Below the pieces are notes generated by a model that worked only from the letters and a program-made list of their open reading frames with translations, was not told where the DNA came from and did not search any database. This document shows positions 1 through 5,275 of a stretch of 5,275 bases of DNA, one piece after another. The position numbers and the translations under genes are program-made. This DNA comes from CAZQSL01 sp964595945 (GTDB taxonomy: Bacteria > UBP15 > UBA6099 > JAJRTR01), in NCBI GenBank assembly GCA_964595945.1, contig CAZQSL010000183.1, positions 1-5,275 of the forward strand, read 5' to 3'. Numbering within the stretch: the stretch's first letter is position 1; each line of letters opens with the position of its first letter.

Positions 1-1095
1 CTGCTGGTGTGGATGATGGCATGGTCGAACTATTTTTATGTGTTTGTCCTTACGGGGCATGGGCTCTATGTGCTGCTGGGATGGAAAAGAGACGGATTTC
101 CAGTCGTGTGGAAAAAATGCCTGATGCTTGCTGCCGCAACGGTGGCTACGGCTCCGTTTCTGATACGTGTCGTCATTGACTTCGGGAAGGACGAGCAGTT
201 CGTCAACGCCGCTAAAAAAACCGGCGGGATATTTTTGGGCGCGGCGAGCCGTAGCGAGTATCTTCACAGCCTTGTCAGTTATTATCTTTTCAGATTCGAG
301 GATGTGAGGGATTCTGTTTTTATTTTGCCGCTTCTCGCGTTCGTGTCGGTCCTGATATTATCTACGGTCATCAGAAACAGGGCCGCGACGGGCAGTCGGA
401 TTTTCCAGGTTTCCATTGCGATAGCGCTCGCAGGACTTGTGAGTAATTATTTCCTCGTCGGACACTCGCGGATCAAGCCGTATTATGTCGTATTTGTCCT
501 GCCGTTTGTTATAGCGGCTGCCGTCACGGCGCTGGGGACACTCAGGGGAAATGCCAGGAACCGCAACGAGGGAGTGTTTGCCGCCGGCGCGCTGTTAGTG
601 TTTTTCGTTGCGCTTTTTTCCCAGAATTGCCGATGGATATATGATGACAAAAACGAATTCGCGTTCGAACCTGTTGCAGCGATACTGAAAGAAGAAAAGT
701 GGAAGTCGGGGGTTGTGATGTATGAAGAGACGCCGATAAAGGCGTTTTTCGATTATCATTTTGGCGATGGTACGGACAGCTATGGTATGAATGACGCAGG
801 GGATTATTCGATATATATGCCCTACGGGCGCAAGATCATTATGACAGATGGATATACATTTCTGGGGCTTCGGCCGGTGGGACAGGATTTTTCGAGGGAG
901 CAGGTCGTGGAGGTCACGCTCGACACGATGCGCTCGTGGGCGGGGGACAGGCCTTTCTGGATGATCCTGTGCAAGAGCCGTGTCGTTACGGAAGTGGCAG
1001 AAGTGGTGAAATCCGAGTGCCGGTTGAGATATGAGAATGACAGGTACGAGCTGTACTTCTGTCCCAATGACGATGCCCGGTCTATCTTACGATAG
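1..1095 (+). CDS. GT39/PMT_2-like membrane glycosyltransferase, C-terminal part (5' partial)
   Basis: The reading frame is open at the left edge (Leu-Leu before a GTG at 7), so the true start lies outside and the GTG is probably internal. 364 residues are visible, ending in TAG. Counting the first codon as residue 1, hydrophobic segments lie at about 1-26, 37-57, 104-123, 135-155, 159-180 and 190-206. A soluble, charged and aromatic tail follows from about 210 to 364. The first segment (SNYFYVFVLTGHGLY) resembles the small-residue/aromatic helix of GT-C enzymes, and KPYYVVFVLPFVIAA resembles their late 'RY...LP' helix. Known members of this superfamily transfer a sugar from a polyprenyl-phosphate donor on the outer face of the inner membrane, to lipid A, glycan or protein. 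The acidic catalytic loop is normally near the N-terminus and is not in view, so donor and acceptor cannot be named. The membrane topology is clear; the family call is inferred. Another polytopic GT-C enzyme or an O-antigen-type membrane protein is the main alternative. Confidence 0.7.
   Translation: MLVWMMAWSNYFYVFVLTGHGLYVLLGWKRDGFPVVWKKCLMLAAATVATAPFLIRVVIDFGKDEQFVNAAKKTGGIFLGAASRSEYLHSLVSYYLFRFEDVRDSVFILPLLAFVSVLILSTVIRNRAATGSRIFQVSIAIALAGLVSNYFLVGHSRIKPYYVVFVLPFVIAAAVTALGTLRGNARNRNEGVFAAGALLVFFVALFSQNCRWIYDDKNEFAFEPVAAILKEEKWKSGVVMYEETPIKAFFDYHFGDGTDSYGMNDAGDYSIYMPYGRKIIMTDGYTFLGLRPVGQDFSREQVVEVTLDTMRSWAGDRPFWMILCKSRVVTEVAEVVKSECRLRYENDRYELYFCPNDDARSILR
1082..1095. repeat. 14-bp perfect inverted repeat overlapping both stop codons
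   Basis: CTATC-TTAC-GATAG is a five-base perfect inverted repeat with a four-base loop. Its right end is the TAG stop of the + gene and its left end, read on the - strand, is the TAG stop of the giant gene, so the overlap of the two genes is exactly this element. Each protein ends in Arg (CGA-TAG and AGA-TAG). A hairpin of this size is weak and no U-tract directly follows on either strand, so a classical intrinsic terminator is not supported. Confidence 0.7.
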
Positions 1096-4000
1096 TGAAT
1101 TTTCCATTTTGTGAAATTTTGAATATTCCGTCTTCGGCGATAACCGTGTAGAGATAAACACCTGATGCGAGGTGGCGGCCGGCATTGTCGGCTGGGGTCC
1201 ATTCGGGATGCAGCAGGTATGCCTGGCTGGCCGCGCCGTCATCGAGTGCGGATGTATAATCGTTGACAGCGGTTGCCGGGATCGTGTTGAAAAGGCTTGC
1301 GACGGATTTCCCGCGGATGTCGAAGATTCTTATAGTGACCCGGATGTCATTGCTTCCGGTGATGGAGGAGGCGGCAAATTTGATTCCGCTGCCGGACCTG
1401 CCCGAGACGTGCGGGTTGGGGTAGGTATGGACGCCGGTGAGTGTCAGGGGCACGATGTTTTCCGGAGCGTTGGCGTTGCGGAATCCGAAGGTGTCGTATC
1501 TGGAAAAGTGGGTCGAAAGGACAGTGATGGTTTTCTGGGAGCGGTTGACGGCGCCTTCGAGTTTGAGCCATGAGTTTGTGTCGGGGTCCCAGTTGTATAC
1601 TGCGAGGGAGTCGACGTCGATGGTGCCGCCGGAGGTTTCGGCGCCGGCGATGTAACATTTGTTGAGTAGTGAGTTATAGGTGAATTCGCCCCCGTTGGTG
1701 GCTGCCGTGATACCTTCCGTGTTTGTGTCGATAAAGTTGTCGCCATCGTTGTCGCAGTAATGGAATATCAGTCTTATGTAAGAGCTGAAATTGCTGCCGT
1801 CAGGGTAGAACTCGCGAGCGGTGCCGGCCTGCACTATGTAGTCGTTGGTGGGGTCGATGGGGCAGCCGGAGTCTCCCGGGGTGCAGTAGGCGGTCGGTGT
1901 GTCGTTCCAGAATACGGTGTCGGAGGCTATTACGTTGGGGGGGAATACGGCAGTGACGATGCCGTCGTTGAAGAGTATGCCGCCGCTGCTGGTGACAGTG
2001 GATTCGTTTTCCATGGTGAGGATTTTCAGGGCGCCCTGCCCGGAGGCGTGCTGTCCGATATATGTCCATGGGAAATTGGGAGAGCCGGGGCATGATGAGC
2101 CGGTGTTGAGGCCCGGGCACTGGGCGAGTCCGAATTCATTGTATGGCTCGCCGCCGACGATCTGGGGGGAAATGACTCCGCCGTTGGCTGGCGGCTGATC
2201 TTCGATGTATTCGAGGTAAGTATCGAAATTGGTTGAGCCGAACATGTTTTGCGCAAATGTGTCCATCGTGCTGTTGATGGCGACAACGTTGAAGGTGTTA
2301 GTGGTGTCGATCGCGTATGAGATGATTTTGCCGTCTGCCGACCATGCGGGGGAGTAGGCTGGCATGTTGCGATCGGAGTATGCGTAAACCTTGTAGACTC
2401 CGGGGTCGGAAAGCGAAGTGATAGGCAGTGATGCCGTGGCCCATCCGGAGCCGGTGCGAGAGAGGTTGATGATGTATACGCCGGTATGTGATGGGGGTGT
2501 GGAATGGGGAATGTAATCTTCCCATGCGAGAAATGCTATCATCTTGCAGTCTGGGGACCACTTGGGTTTGAGTGGCAGGATGTTGCCTGATGAAAAATTG
2601 GTGATTTTTCTGATGCTCGATACCGAAGCGGCCGGAGGCTTGACGACCTTGTACATTCCGGCGGGTGTTTTCGTGCCGTAGATTCTGACAAGGTTGGCAC
2701 CGGGGTTGCCGGAGACAGTGCAGTTGGGAGTGCATTCGATGTCGTTGGCCGCTTCGATGGGTAGTCGCATGGCAATGAGGTTGTCCGCATATTGAGAGTC
2801 GGCGCACGAAGCCGGCGCAATGTCGGGATCGAGCCAGTCGGACGTATCGCTGGTGGGTACGATGGCCTGACCGATATCGCGGAGCGAAACGGGAGTGTGA
2901 ATGTCCGAAAAAGCGTTGTGTCCATTTGATAGCGGCGTGTCCACGGTTACTGTTCCATTGATGTCATCAACCGCGGTGACTGTGCGGATTTCGTAGTCGA
3001 ACATTTCGCCATTTGAATTATACTGGCCGACGATGATGGAATCATTGACAGCGAATGTCGATGGAGTCATTACGGTTAGTTGCGTGTCGCCGGGGCTTGA
3101 GTCGGCAAAAAGGAAATCGCTGCGGGGGTTGGCGGCTGGCGGGAAATTGCTCTGAGTGCCTTTGTAGATGCCGCCGGAAAGTGTCGAAGTGGCGCTCATC
3201 CAGAAGAGTTTGGCTCTGCCCGATCCGTTGTCGTTGGTTGCGGAGAACACAAGTTTCATGTTGTCCGGGTCGGATTCGTTGCTCCATGTGATTTCCGAGA
3301 AGGGGATCAGGCCGGTGGTGTTGAGGGGGTCGTCCCAACTGCCGCCGATTCGCGCGCAGTCAGTCCATGAAGATGTCATGGAGTCGAAAGTCATGGTGTA
3401 GATGCTGAATCCTGAGGCGTATGATTCTCCGGAGGTGGGGGGTGTGCCGCAGGGGTTGGACTGGCGTGAGACGAATGCCGTTTTTGTGCCTGACTTGTCC
3501 CATGTGGGGGAATTGGTGAAAGCGATGGATGTGTCGGTGGCTGAGGGGATGAATATATCGTCGATATCTGAGAGCGCGCCGGTGGTGGTGGTGCCGGAGG
3601 CGACGCCGGTGCCGTCGATGATTGTCAGGAATATTGGAGTGGATGTCCCGCTGAATCCTGTGAGTGAATAATCCTCCATGAATGTGGCGGTGATTTTTAC
3701 GGGTGTCGGGGGCGAATCGGCCGGTCTTCTCTCTGCCGTGATGGTGACGCATCCGGTGCTGTCGATGAGGTCTCCTTCGAGAGTCGTATGGGCTGGAGCG
3801 GACATGTCGGCGGGAGTTGTGATGTTGCCGAAGCCGCGCGTGGATGTGTTGTCCGACCGTGTGAAGCTGACTCCTGATCCTGGAGCCTGCGTAAGTGACA
3901 GCCTTATGGTCGAACGGCTTTCGAGGAGCCCGGAAACGATTTCGTCGTCTGAATTGTAGAGGGTGACGCATATCTGTTCACCATATCCGTATGGAGTGAC

Positions 4001-5275
4001 GGTGACGGTGGCGGCGCCGGGATTGTCAGCTATCATTATCCTGCCATTTGCCGTGTCCCATGACCAATGTCCCGGCGCTGGGGCCGAGTCGTCGGGGGAA
4101 TTGGCGAGCAGGTATGGGCCAGAGCCGGTATCGTATTTGACGAAATCCGGTTTTGTCGTGAGTGTGTCAGTCGTCGATGTCGTGCAGAATTGACCGGAGC
4201 ACGCGGGGGCGCACGCTCCGGCGGTGCACCAGTTGGATAGTGTCCTGTCGGTGTTGACTATGCCGTCGCCGGTATATGTGAGTTTCATGTAGTCTGCGGA
4301 ACTGTAATTGTAATTGAACAGCGTTACGGGAGTGGAACTGTTGCCCGCGGCATCGGTGGCAATGAGTCTGAGGTAGTAGGAATGGCCGTTGACGAGAGTG
4401 TCCGGCGAAGTGAATGATGTTGCCGTTGTCGCGGTGCCGGGGACCTGTGTGGAGTCGGTGCCGAAGTATACAGCATAGGAGGCGAAGCCTGATCCGCTGT
4501 CGGTGGCGGCGGTCCATTCGAAGTGGGGCTGAGGGTGTTTATACCATTCGCCGTCGGTGAGTACGGCGGTTTTCAGCGCGGAGTCCCATCCAGATGCGGT
4601 CACAGGGGCTGATGGTGGAGTCCAGTCGATGGAAAATGTGCGAGTCTGTACGGCACTTGTGTTGTTGACGTTGTCGAATGACTGGATGTAGACGGTGCAT
4701 AGGTCGATGCCCTGATCGCGGCAAGAGGCAGCGGGACCGACGGTGATAGTGGCGGTGTTGCAGTCGAACGGGGTCCATGATAGCGTTTCGACCATATTGC
4801 TGACTATGCGATAGGAGCATGATTTGATGCCAGAGCCGCCGGGTGAATCGGTAGCGGTGACGCCAAGCTCGAAGGTGGCGCTCTGATAGGATGAGGCGGC
4901 TGGAGAATCGATAGCGGGGTCTGGGATGGTGGCGTCCGGGGTGATCGTGAAGGTGGAGTCAGATGTAAGCCCGCTTGCATTCGTGCAAATTGCGGAGGCG
5001 ATGCCTTCGAAGGTGGTGCCGCTCGATATGCGGTATGCCGTGACGTCGGATGACTGATATGGAGCCGATGTGTCAGTACCTGATCCGGTGATGGTGGCGA
5101 TTGATGGAAATGCCACTGACGTGATGCTGCTTTCGTTGTCCGACGCGGCGGTTGCCACGGAAAAAGAGGGACATGACCCGTCGCATGAGGGGTTGTAAAA
5201 AACCTGTGGGCCTGACGCATGGGCGTAGGGTGACGATTCCGTGATCGTCACGGTGGGGCATTGGGGGATAGTCGT
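1082..5275 (-). CDS. Giant secreted multidomain protein: Ig/FN3-like repeats, PD40 propeller, ZU5-like domain, FlgD/T9SS-type C-terminus (5' partial)
   Basis: The frame is open to the right edge; codons for TTIPQCPT precede the GTG at 5251-5249, so that GTG is internal and the start and signal peptide lie outside. 1,397 residues are visible, numbered here from the edge codon 5275-5273. Order: Ig-like 7-114 and 115-218, FN3-like 219-326, Cys cluster 350-364, weak beta-rich region about 413-534, PD40-type blades 587-698 and 901-1008 with a long insert between them, ZU5-like 1097-1265, sorting-type C-terminal domain 1276-1397. The protein is rich in Ser, Thr, Gly, Asp and Asn, has no hydrophobic membrane span in the visible part, and has scattered cysteine pairs, all fitting an extracellular or surface location. 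By family knowledge, such mosaics act in adhesion, binding of glycans or proteins, or display; no catalytic motif is evident, so no activity is assigned. It converges on the glycosyltransferase gene and overlaps its stop, so it is transcribed separately. The reality of the gene is near certain; its function is unknown. Confidence 0.95.
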   Translation of the reverse strand, partial: TTIPQCPTVTITESSPYAHASGPQVFYNPSCDGSCPSFSVATAASDNESSITSVAFPSIATITGSGTDTSAPYQSSDVTAYRISSGTTFEGIASAICTNASGLTSDSTFTITPDATIPDPAIDSPAASSYQSATFELGVTATDSPGGSGIKSCSYRIVSNMVETLSWTPFDCNTATITVGPAASCRDQGIDLCTVYIQSFDNVNNTSAVQTRTFSIDWTPPSAPVTASGWDSALKTAVLTDGEWYKHPQPHFEWTAATDSGSGFASYAVYFGTDSTQVPGTATTATSFTSPDTLVNGHSYYLRLIATDAAGNSSTPVTLFNYNYSSADYMKLTYTGDGIVNTDRTLSNWCTAGACAPACSGQFCTTSTTDTLTTKPDFVKYDTGSGPYLLANSPDDSAPAPGHWSWDTANGRIMIADNPGAATVTVTPYGYGEQICVTLYNSDDEIVSGLLESRSTIRLSLTQAPGSGVSFTRSDNTSTRGFGNITTPADMSAPAHTTLEGDLIDSTGCVTITAERRPADSPPTPVKITATFMEDYSLTGFSGTSTPIFLTIIDGTGVASGTTTTGALSDIDDIFIPSATDTSIAFTNSPTWDKSGTKTAFVSRQSNPCGTPPTSGESYASGFSIYTMTFDSMTSSWTDCARIGGSWDDPLNTTGLIPFSEITWSNESDPDNMKLVFSATNDNGSGRAKLFWMSATSTLSGGIYKGTQSNFPPAANPRSDFLFADSSPGDTQLTVMTPSTFAVNDSIIVGQYNSNGEMFDYEIRTVTAVDDINGTVTVDTPLSNGHNAFSDIHTPVSLRDIGQAIVPTSDTSDWLDPDIAPASCADSQYADNLIAMRLPIEAANDIECTPNCTVSGNPGANLVRIYGTKTPAGMYKVVKPPAASVSSIRKITNFSSGNILPLKPKWSPDCKMIAFLAWEDYIPHSTPPSHTGVYIINLSRTGSGWATASLPITSLSDPGVYKVYAYSDRNMPAYSPAWSADGKIISYAIDTTNTFNVVAINSTMDTFAQNMFGSTNFDTYLEYIEDQPPANGGVISPQIVGGEPYNEFGLAQCPGLNTGSSCPGSPNFPWTYIGQHASGQGALKILTMENESTVTSSGGILFNDGIVTAVFPPNVIASDTVFWNDTPTAYCTPGDSGCPIDPTNDYIVQAGTAREFYPDGSNFSSYIRLIFHYCDNDGDNFIDTNTEGITAATNGGEFTYNSLLNKCYIAGAETSGGTIDVDSLAVYNWDPDTNSWLKLEGAVNRSQKTITVLSTHFSRYDTFGFRNANAPENIVPLTLTGVHTYPNPHVSGRSGSGIKFAASSITGSNDIRVTIRIFDIRGKSVASLFNTIPATAVNDYTSALDDGAASQAYLLHPEWTPADNAGRHLASGVYLYTVIAEDGIFKISQNGKFTIVR
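1085..1450 (-). other. C-terminal FlgD-Ig/type IX (type A) sorting-like domain
   Basis: Residues 1276-1397 form the C-terminus. YPNP is at 1285-1288, followed by IRVTIRIFDIRGKSVASLFN, a W-TPADNAGRHLASGVYLYTV block, and the end KISQNGKFTIVR. These are the landmarks of the FlgD_ig / Por secretion tail superfamily: 'YPNP', 'v.I.IyDi.Gk.V..L', 'W...d..G..lasGvYly.i', and a basic C-terminal strand. In organisms with a type IX secretion system this domain directs export across the outer membrane and is removed or lipid-linked; elsewhere its role is unclear. An insertion (TSALDDGAASQAYLLHPE) lengthens the usual loop before the Trp. The fold is well supported; type IX dependence is inference. Confidence 0.75.
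1715..1753 (-). other. Calcium-binding-like loop DxDxDxxxD
   Basis: Residues 1175-1187 read DNDGDNFIDTNTE, with Asp at loop positions 1, 3, 5 and 9 and Glu at 13, one place later than a canonical EF-hand Glu. The pattern resembles thrombospondin type 3 and dockerin-like calcium loops in extracellular proteins. It lies within the ZU5-like domain directly after a cysteine. Calcium binding is inferred from the motif only. Confidence 0.5.
1937..1943. repeat. Seven-base G/C homopolymer inside the giant gene
   Basis: On the coding (-) strand this is seven C, read TTC-CCC-CCC-AAC and encoding Phe-Pro-Pro-Asn at residues 1111-1114 in the ZU5-like domain. It is in frame in this sequence. Such tracts can slip during replication or be miscounted in sequencing; a one-base change here would remove the calcium-like loop and the C-terminal sorting-type domain. 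Confidence 0.8.
2252..2575 (-). other. PD40/TolB-type propeller blades, second group
   Basis: Residues 901-1008 hold the two clearest blades. The first has LKPKWSPDCKMIAFLAWED with GVYIINLSRTGSGW, where a Cys replaces the usual Gly of SPDGK. The second has YSPAWSADGKIISYAIDTT with FNVVAINSTMD. Weaker candidate blades lie just before (about 813-878, ending PAGMYKVVKPP) and after (about 1063-1093, FPWTYIGQHASGQGALKILT), so the protein may have five or six blades in total. This is the strongest domain assignment in the protein. Confidence 0.8.
2912..3103 (-). other. Insert between propeller groups: small beta module with 'FAVNDSIIVG' motif
   Basis: Residues 725-788 read as a compact beta unit: GDTQLTVMTPSTFAVNDSII, then VGQYNSNGEMFDYEIRTVTA, and NGTVTVDTPLSNGHNAF. 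This follows the pattern 'T.ltV.s...FavGD.I.V.....E...V..V......T.t.PL...H' that I know from short modules in phage-like and secreted bacterial proteins. It sits between the second and the next clear blade, so it is either an inserted module or the linker between two half-propellers. The motif is visible; its role is not known. Confidence 0.45.
3182..3517 (-). other. PD40/TolB-type propeller blades, first group
   Basis: Residues 587-698 hold two WD40-like repeats of the PD40 kind. Blade A has SPTWDKSGTKTAFVSR, followed after a Cys-containing loop by FSIYTMTFDS, matching the consensus 'P.WSPDGK.IAF.S....IY.M'. Blade B has EITWSNESDPDNMKLVFS and then KLFWMSATS. By family knowledge these repeats form TolB-type beta-propellers that bind proteins or peptides. 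Blade A is convincing, blade B is more divergent and has an insertion in the turn. Confidence 0.7.
3674..4039 (-). other. Beta-rich region of uncertain family (invasin/Big_1-like?)
   Basis: Residues about 413-534 show alternating hydrophobic strands: ATVTVTPYGYGEQICVTLYN, then IRLSLTQAPGSGVSFTRS, TLEGDLIDSTGCVTITAE and PVKITATFMEDYSLTG. Strands of the form 'V.V....G' with 'G.V.F..S' and 'G.VT.T' recall Big_1/invasin-type Ig domains, but the match is loose. It links the Cys cluster to the first propeller blade. The region is clearly coding and beta-rich; the family is a guess. Confidence 0.35.
4184..4228 (-). other. Four-cysteine cluster C-x4-C-x3-C-x4-C
   Basis: Residues 350-364 carry four cysteines in 15 residues, in CTAGACAPACSGQFC. 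The segment directly follows the FN3-like domain and the sequence TGDGIVNTDRTLSNW, and is followed by a Thr-rich stretch. In an exported protein this spacing suggests a small disulfide knot; metal binding is possible but no His or acidic ligands are interleaved. I do not recognise a named family. Confidence 0.6.
4298..4621 (-). other. Fibronectin type III-like domain of the giant protein
   Basis: Residues 219-326 run from TPPSAPVTASGW to NYNYSS. The key FN3-like features are visible in order: PHFEWTAATDSGSG (Trp of the B strand and an acidic turn), FASYAVYFGTD (the 'Y.VY.GTD' C strand), the turn before TLVNGHSYYLRLIATD (the 'L..G..YYLRL.A.D' F strand), and AAGNSS in the F-G region. By family knowledge such domains are structural spacers or binding modules in secreted bacterial proteins. 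This is the best recognised of the N-terminal modules. Confidence 0.7.
4622..4933 (-). other. Bacterial Ig-like domain 2 of the giant protein
   Basis: Residues 115-218 begin with the Pro-rich linker TIPDPAIDSP and continue through FELGVTATDSPGGSGIKSC, with the Asp-Ser-Gly-Gly turn typical of cadherin/Ig-like bacterial repeats. The domain ends in VYIQSFDNVNNTSA and TRTFSIDWTPP, where the DWTPP motif is a usual junction to the next module. It contains four cysteines (in KSCSYR, FDCNT, SCRDQ and LCTVY), so two disulfides are possible. The fold is inferred from the alternating strand pattern and the linker motifs. Confidence 0.55.
4934..5257 (-). other. Bacterial Ig-like domain 1 of the giant protein
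   Basis: Residues 7-114 follow the pattern of bacterial Ig-like repeats: a first strand PTVTITESSPY, then VFYNPS, an acidic ATAASDNESSITSVAFPS segment, an SAPYQSSDVTAYRI core, and the closing ASGLTSDSTFTITPD linker. This closely resembles the repeated 'YYNPS...ASD..SGI.SV.FP...AGL.S....FTVTPDT' modules seen in large secreted bacterial proteins. Two cysteines four residues apart (SCDGSCPS) sit in the second strand region and may form a local disulfide. Because the first repeat begins almost at the window edge, further copies probably lie upstream. The domain type is inferred from pattern only. Confidence 0.6.

Larger units (their letters stand above)
1481..1987 (-). other. ZU5-like beta domain
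   Basis: Residues 1097-1265 begin SGGILFNDGIVTAVFPPNVI, matching the 'G.v....G.v.l.iPp.a' start of ZU5-like domains. REFYPDGSNFSSYIRLIFHY follows in the middle ('f.P.G..f..pv.l...Y'), and the end is DSLAVYNWDPDTNSWLKLEG plus TITVLSTHFSRYDTFG, the characteristic 'L.vY.wd..t..W..l.g...vt..t.HFS.Y'. Domains of this kind often lie just before a C-terminal anchoring or sorting module in large bacterial surface proteins. A loop at 1175-1187 looks like a calcium site, and cysteine pairs occur in the first third. Confidence 0.6.

Noticed and set aside
7..9. GTG as the start codon of the glycosyltransferase gene, and likewise the GTG at 5251-5249 for the giant gene.
   Set aside because: Both frames are open up to the window edge, no ribosome binding site precedes either GTG, no signal peptide follows the second, and both proteins would start inside a membrane helix or an Ig-like strand. 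They are internal valine codons.
1096..1160. A possible intrinsic terminator for the + gene in the T-rich stretch after its stop.
   Set aside because: The T-runs (TTTTCC, TTTTGTG, TTTTGAA) are not preceded by a GC-rich stem; the only stems are three to five bases. The stretch also codes for the C-terminus of the giant protein.
1172..2198. Several + strand open frames of about 100-130 codons opposite the 3' part of the giant gene.
   Set aside because: They are antisense to a long frame with recognisable domains, overlap one another in different frames, and encode low-complexity Gly/Val/Ser-rich sequence without any recognised motif. They are by-products of the skewed base composition.
2298..2925. 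Alternate-frame - strand open frames rich in Arg, His and Pro.
   Set aside because: They are out-of-frame readings of the giant gene. The Arg/His/Pro-rich composition is typical of shadow frames, and there is no ribosome binding site or family match.
3581..3592. A GGT-times-four simple repeat.
   Set aside because: It encodes four threonines in a Thr-rich linker. Four units are too few to suggest a variable repeat, and the Thr-rich context explains it.
1082..5275. About twenty Asn-x-Ser/Thr sequons in the giant protein, which with the adjacent glycosyltransferase might suggest N-glycosylation.
   Set aside because: The protein is so rich in Asn, Ser and Thr that roughly this number is expected by chance. 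The neighbouring gene resembles GT39, not an oligosaccharyltransferase, and it is convergent and not co-transcribed.

Overview
The window holds two protein genes that meet tail to tail; both run off the window edges, so neither start is visible. GC content is a little above 50 % by eye. The large gene encodes a Gram-negative-style secreted or surface protein: tandem Ig/FN3-like sandwiches, TolB-type propeller repeats and a C-terminal YPNP...FDIRG...ASGVYLY module of the FlgD-Ig/type IX sorting type. Such proteins are common in Bacteroidota-related and many candidate phyla (for example Elusimicrobiota-like or deltaproteobacterial genomes). The exact phylum cannot be read from this window.

Left part (1-1095, + strand): the C-terminal 364 residues of a polytopic membrane protein. 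It has about six hydrophobic segments followed by a soluble tail of about 150 residues, and looks like a GT-C fold glycosyltransferase of the GT39/PMT_2 type that uses a polyprenyl-phosphate sugar. The catalytic N-terminal part lies left of the window.

Right part (5275-1082, - strand): 1,397 residues without a stop, the C-terminal part of a giant mosaic extracellular protein. From N to C it shows two bacterial Ig-like repeats, an FN3-like domain, a four-cysteine cluster, a poorly recognised beta-rich stretch, PD40/WD40-like propeller blades split by a long insert, a ZU5-like beta domain with a calcium-loop motif, and the sorting-type C-terminal domain.

The two reading frames overlap by 14 bp at their 3' ends. 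The overlap is exactly a small perfect inverted repeat carrying both TAG stop codons. There is no intergenic space, RNA gene, CRISPR array or mobile element. Because the genes are convergent they are not in one operon, and nothing here shows that they work together. No new multi-gene system is visible; the most unusual items are the domain architecture of the giant protein and the palindromic double-stop junction.
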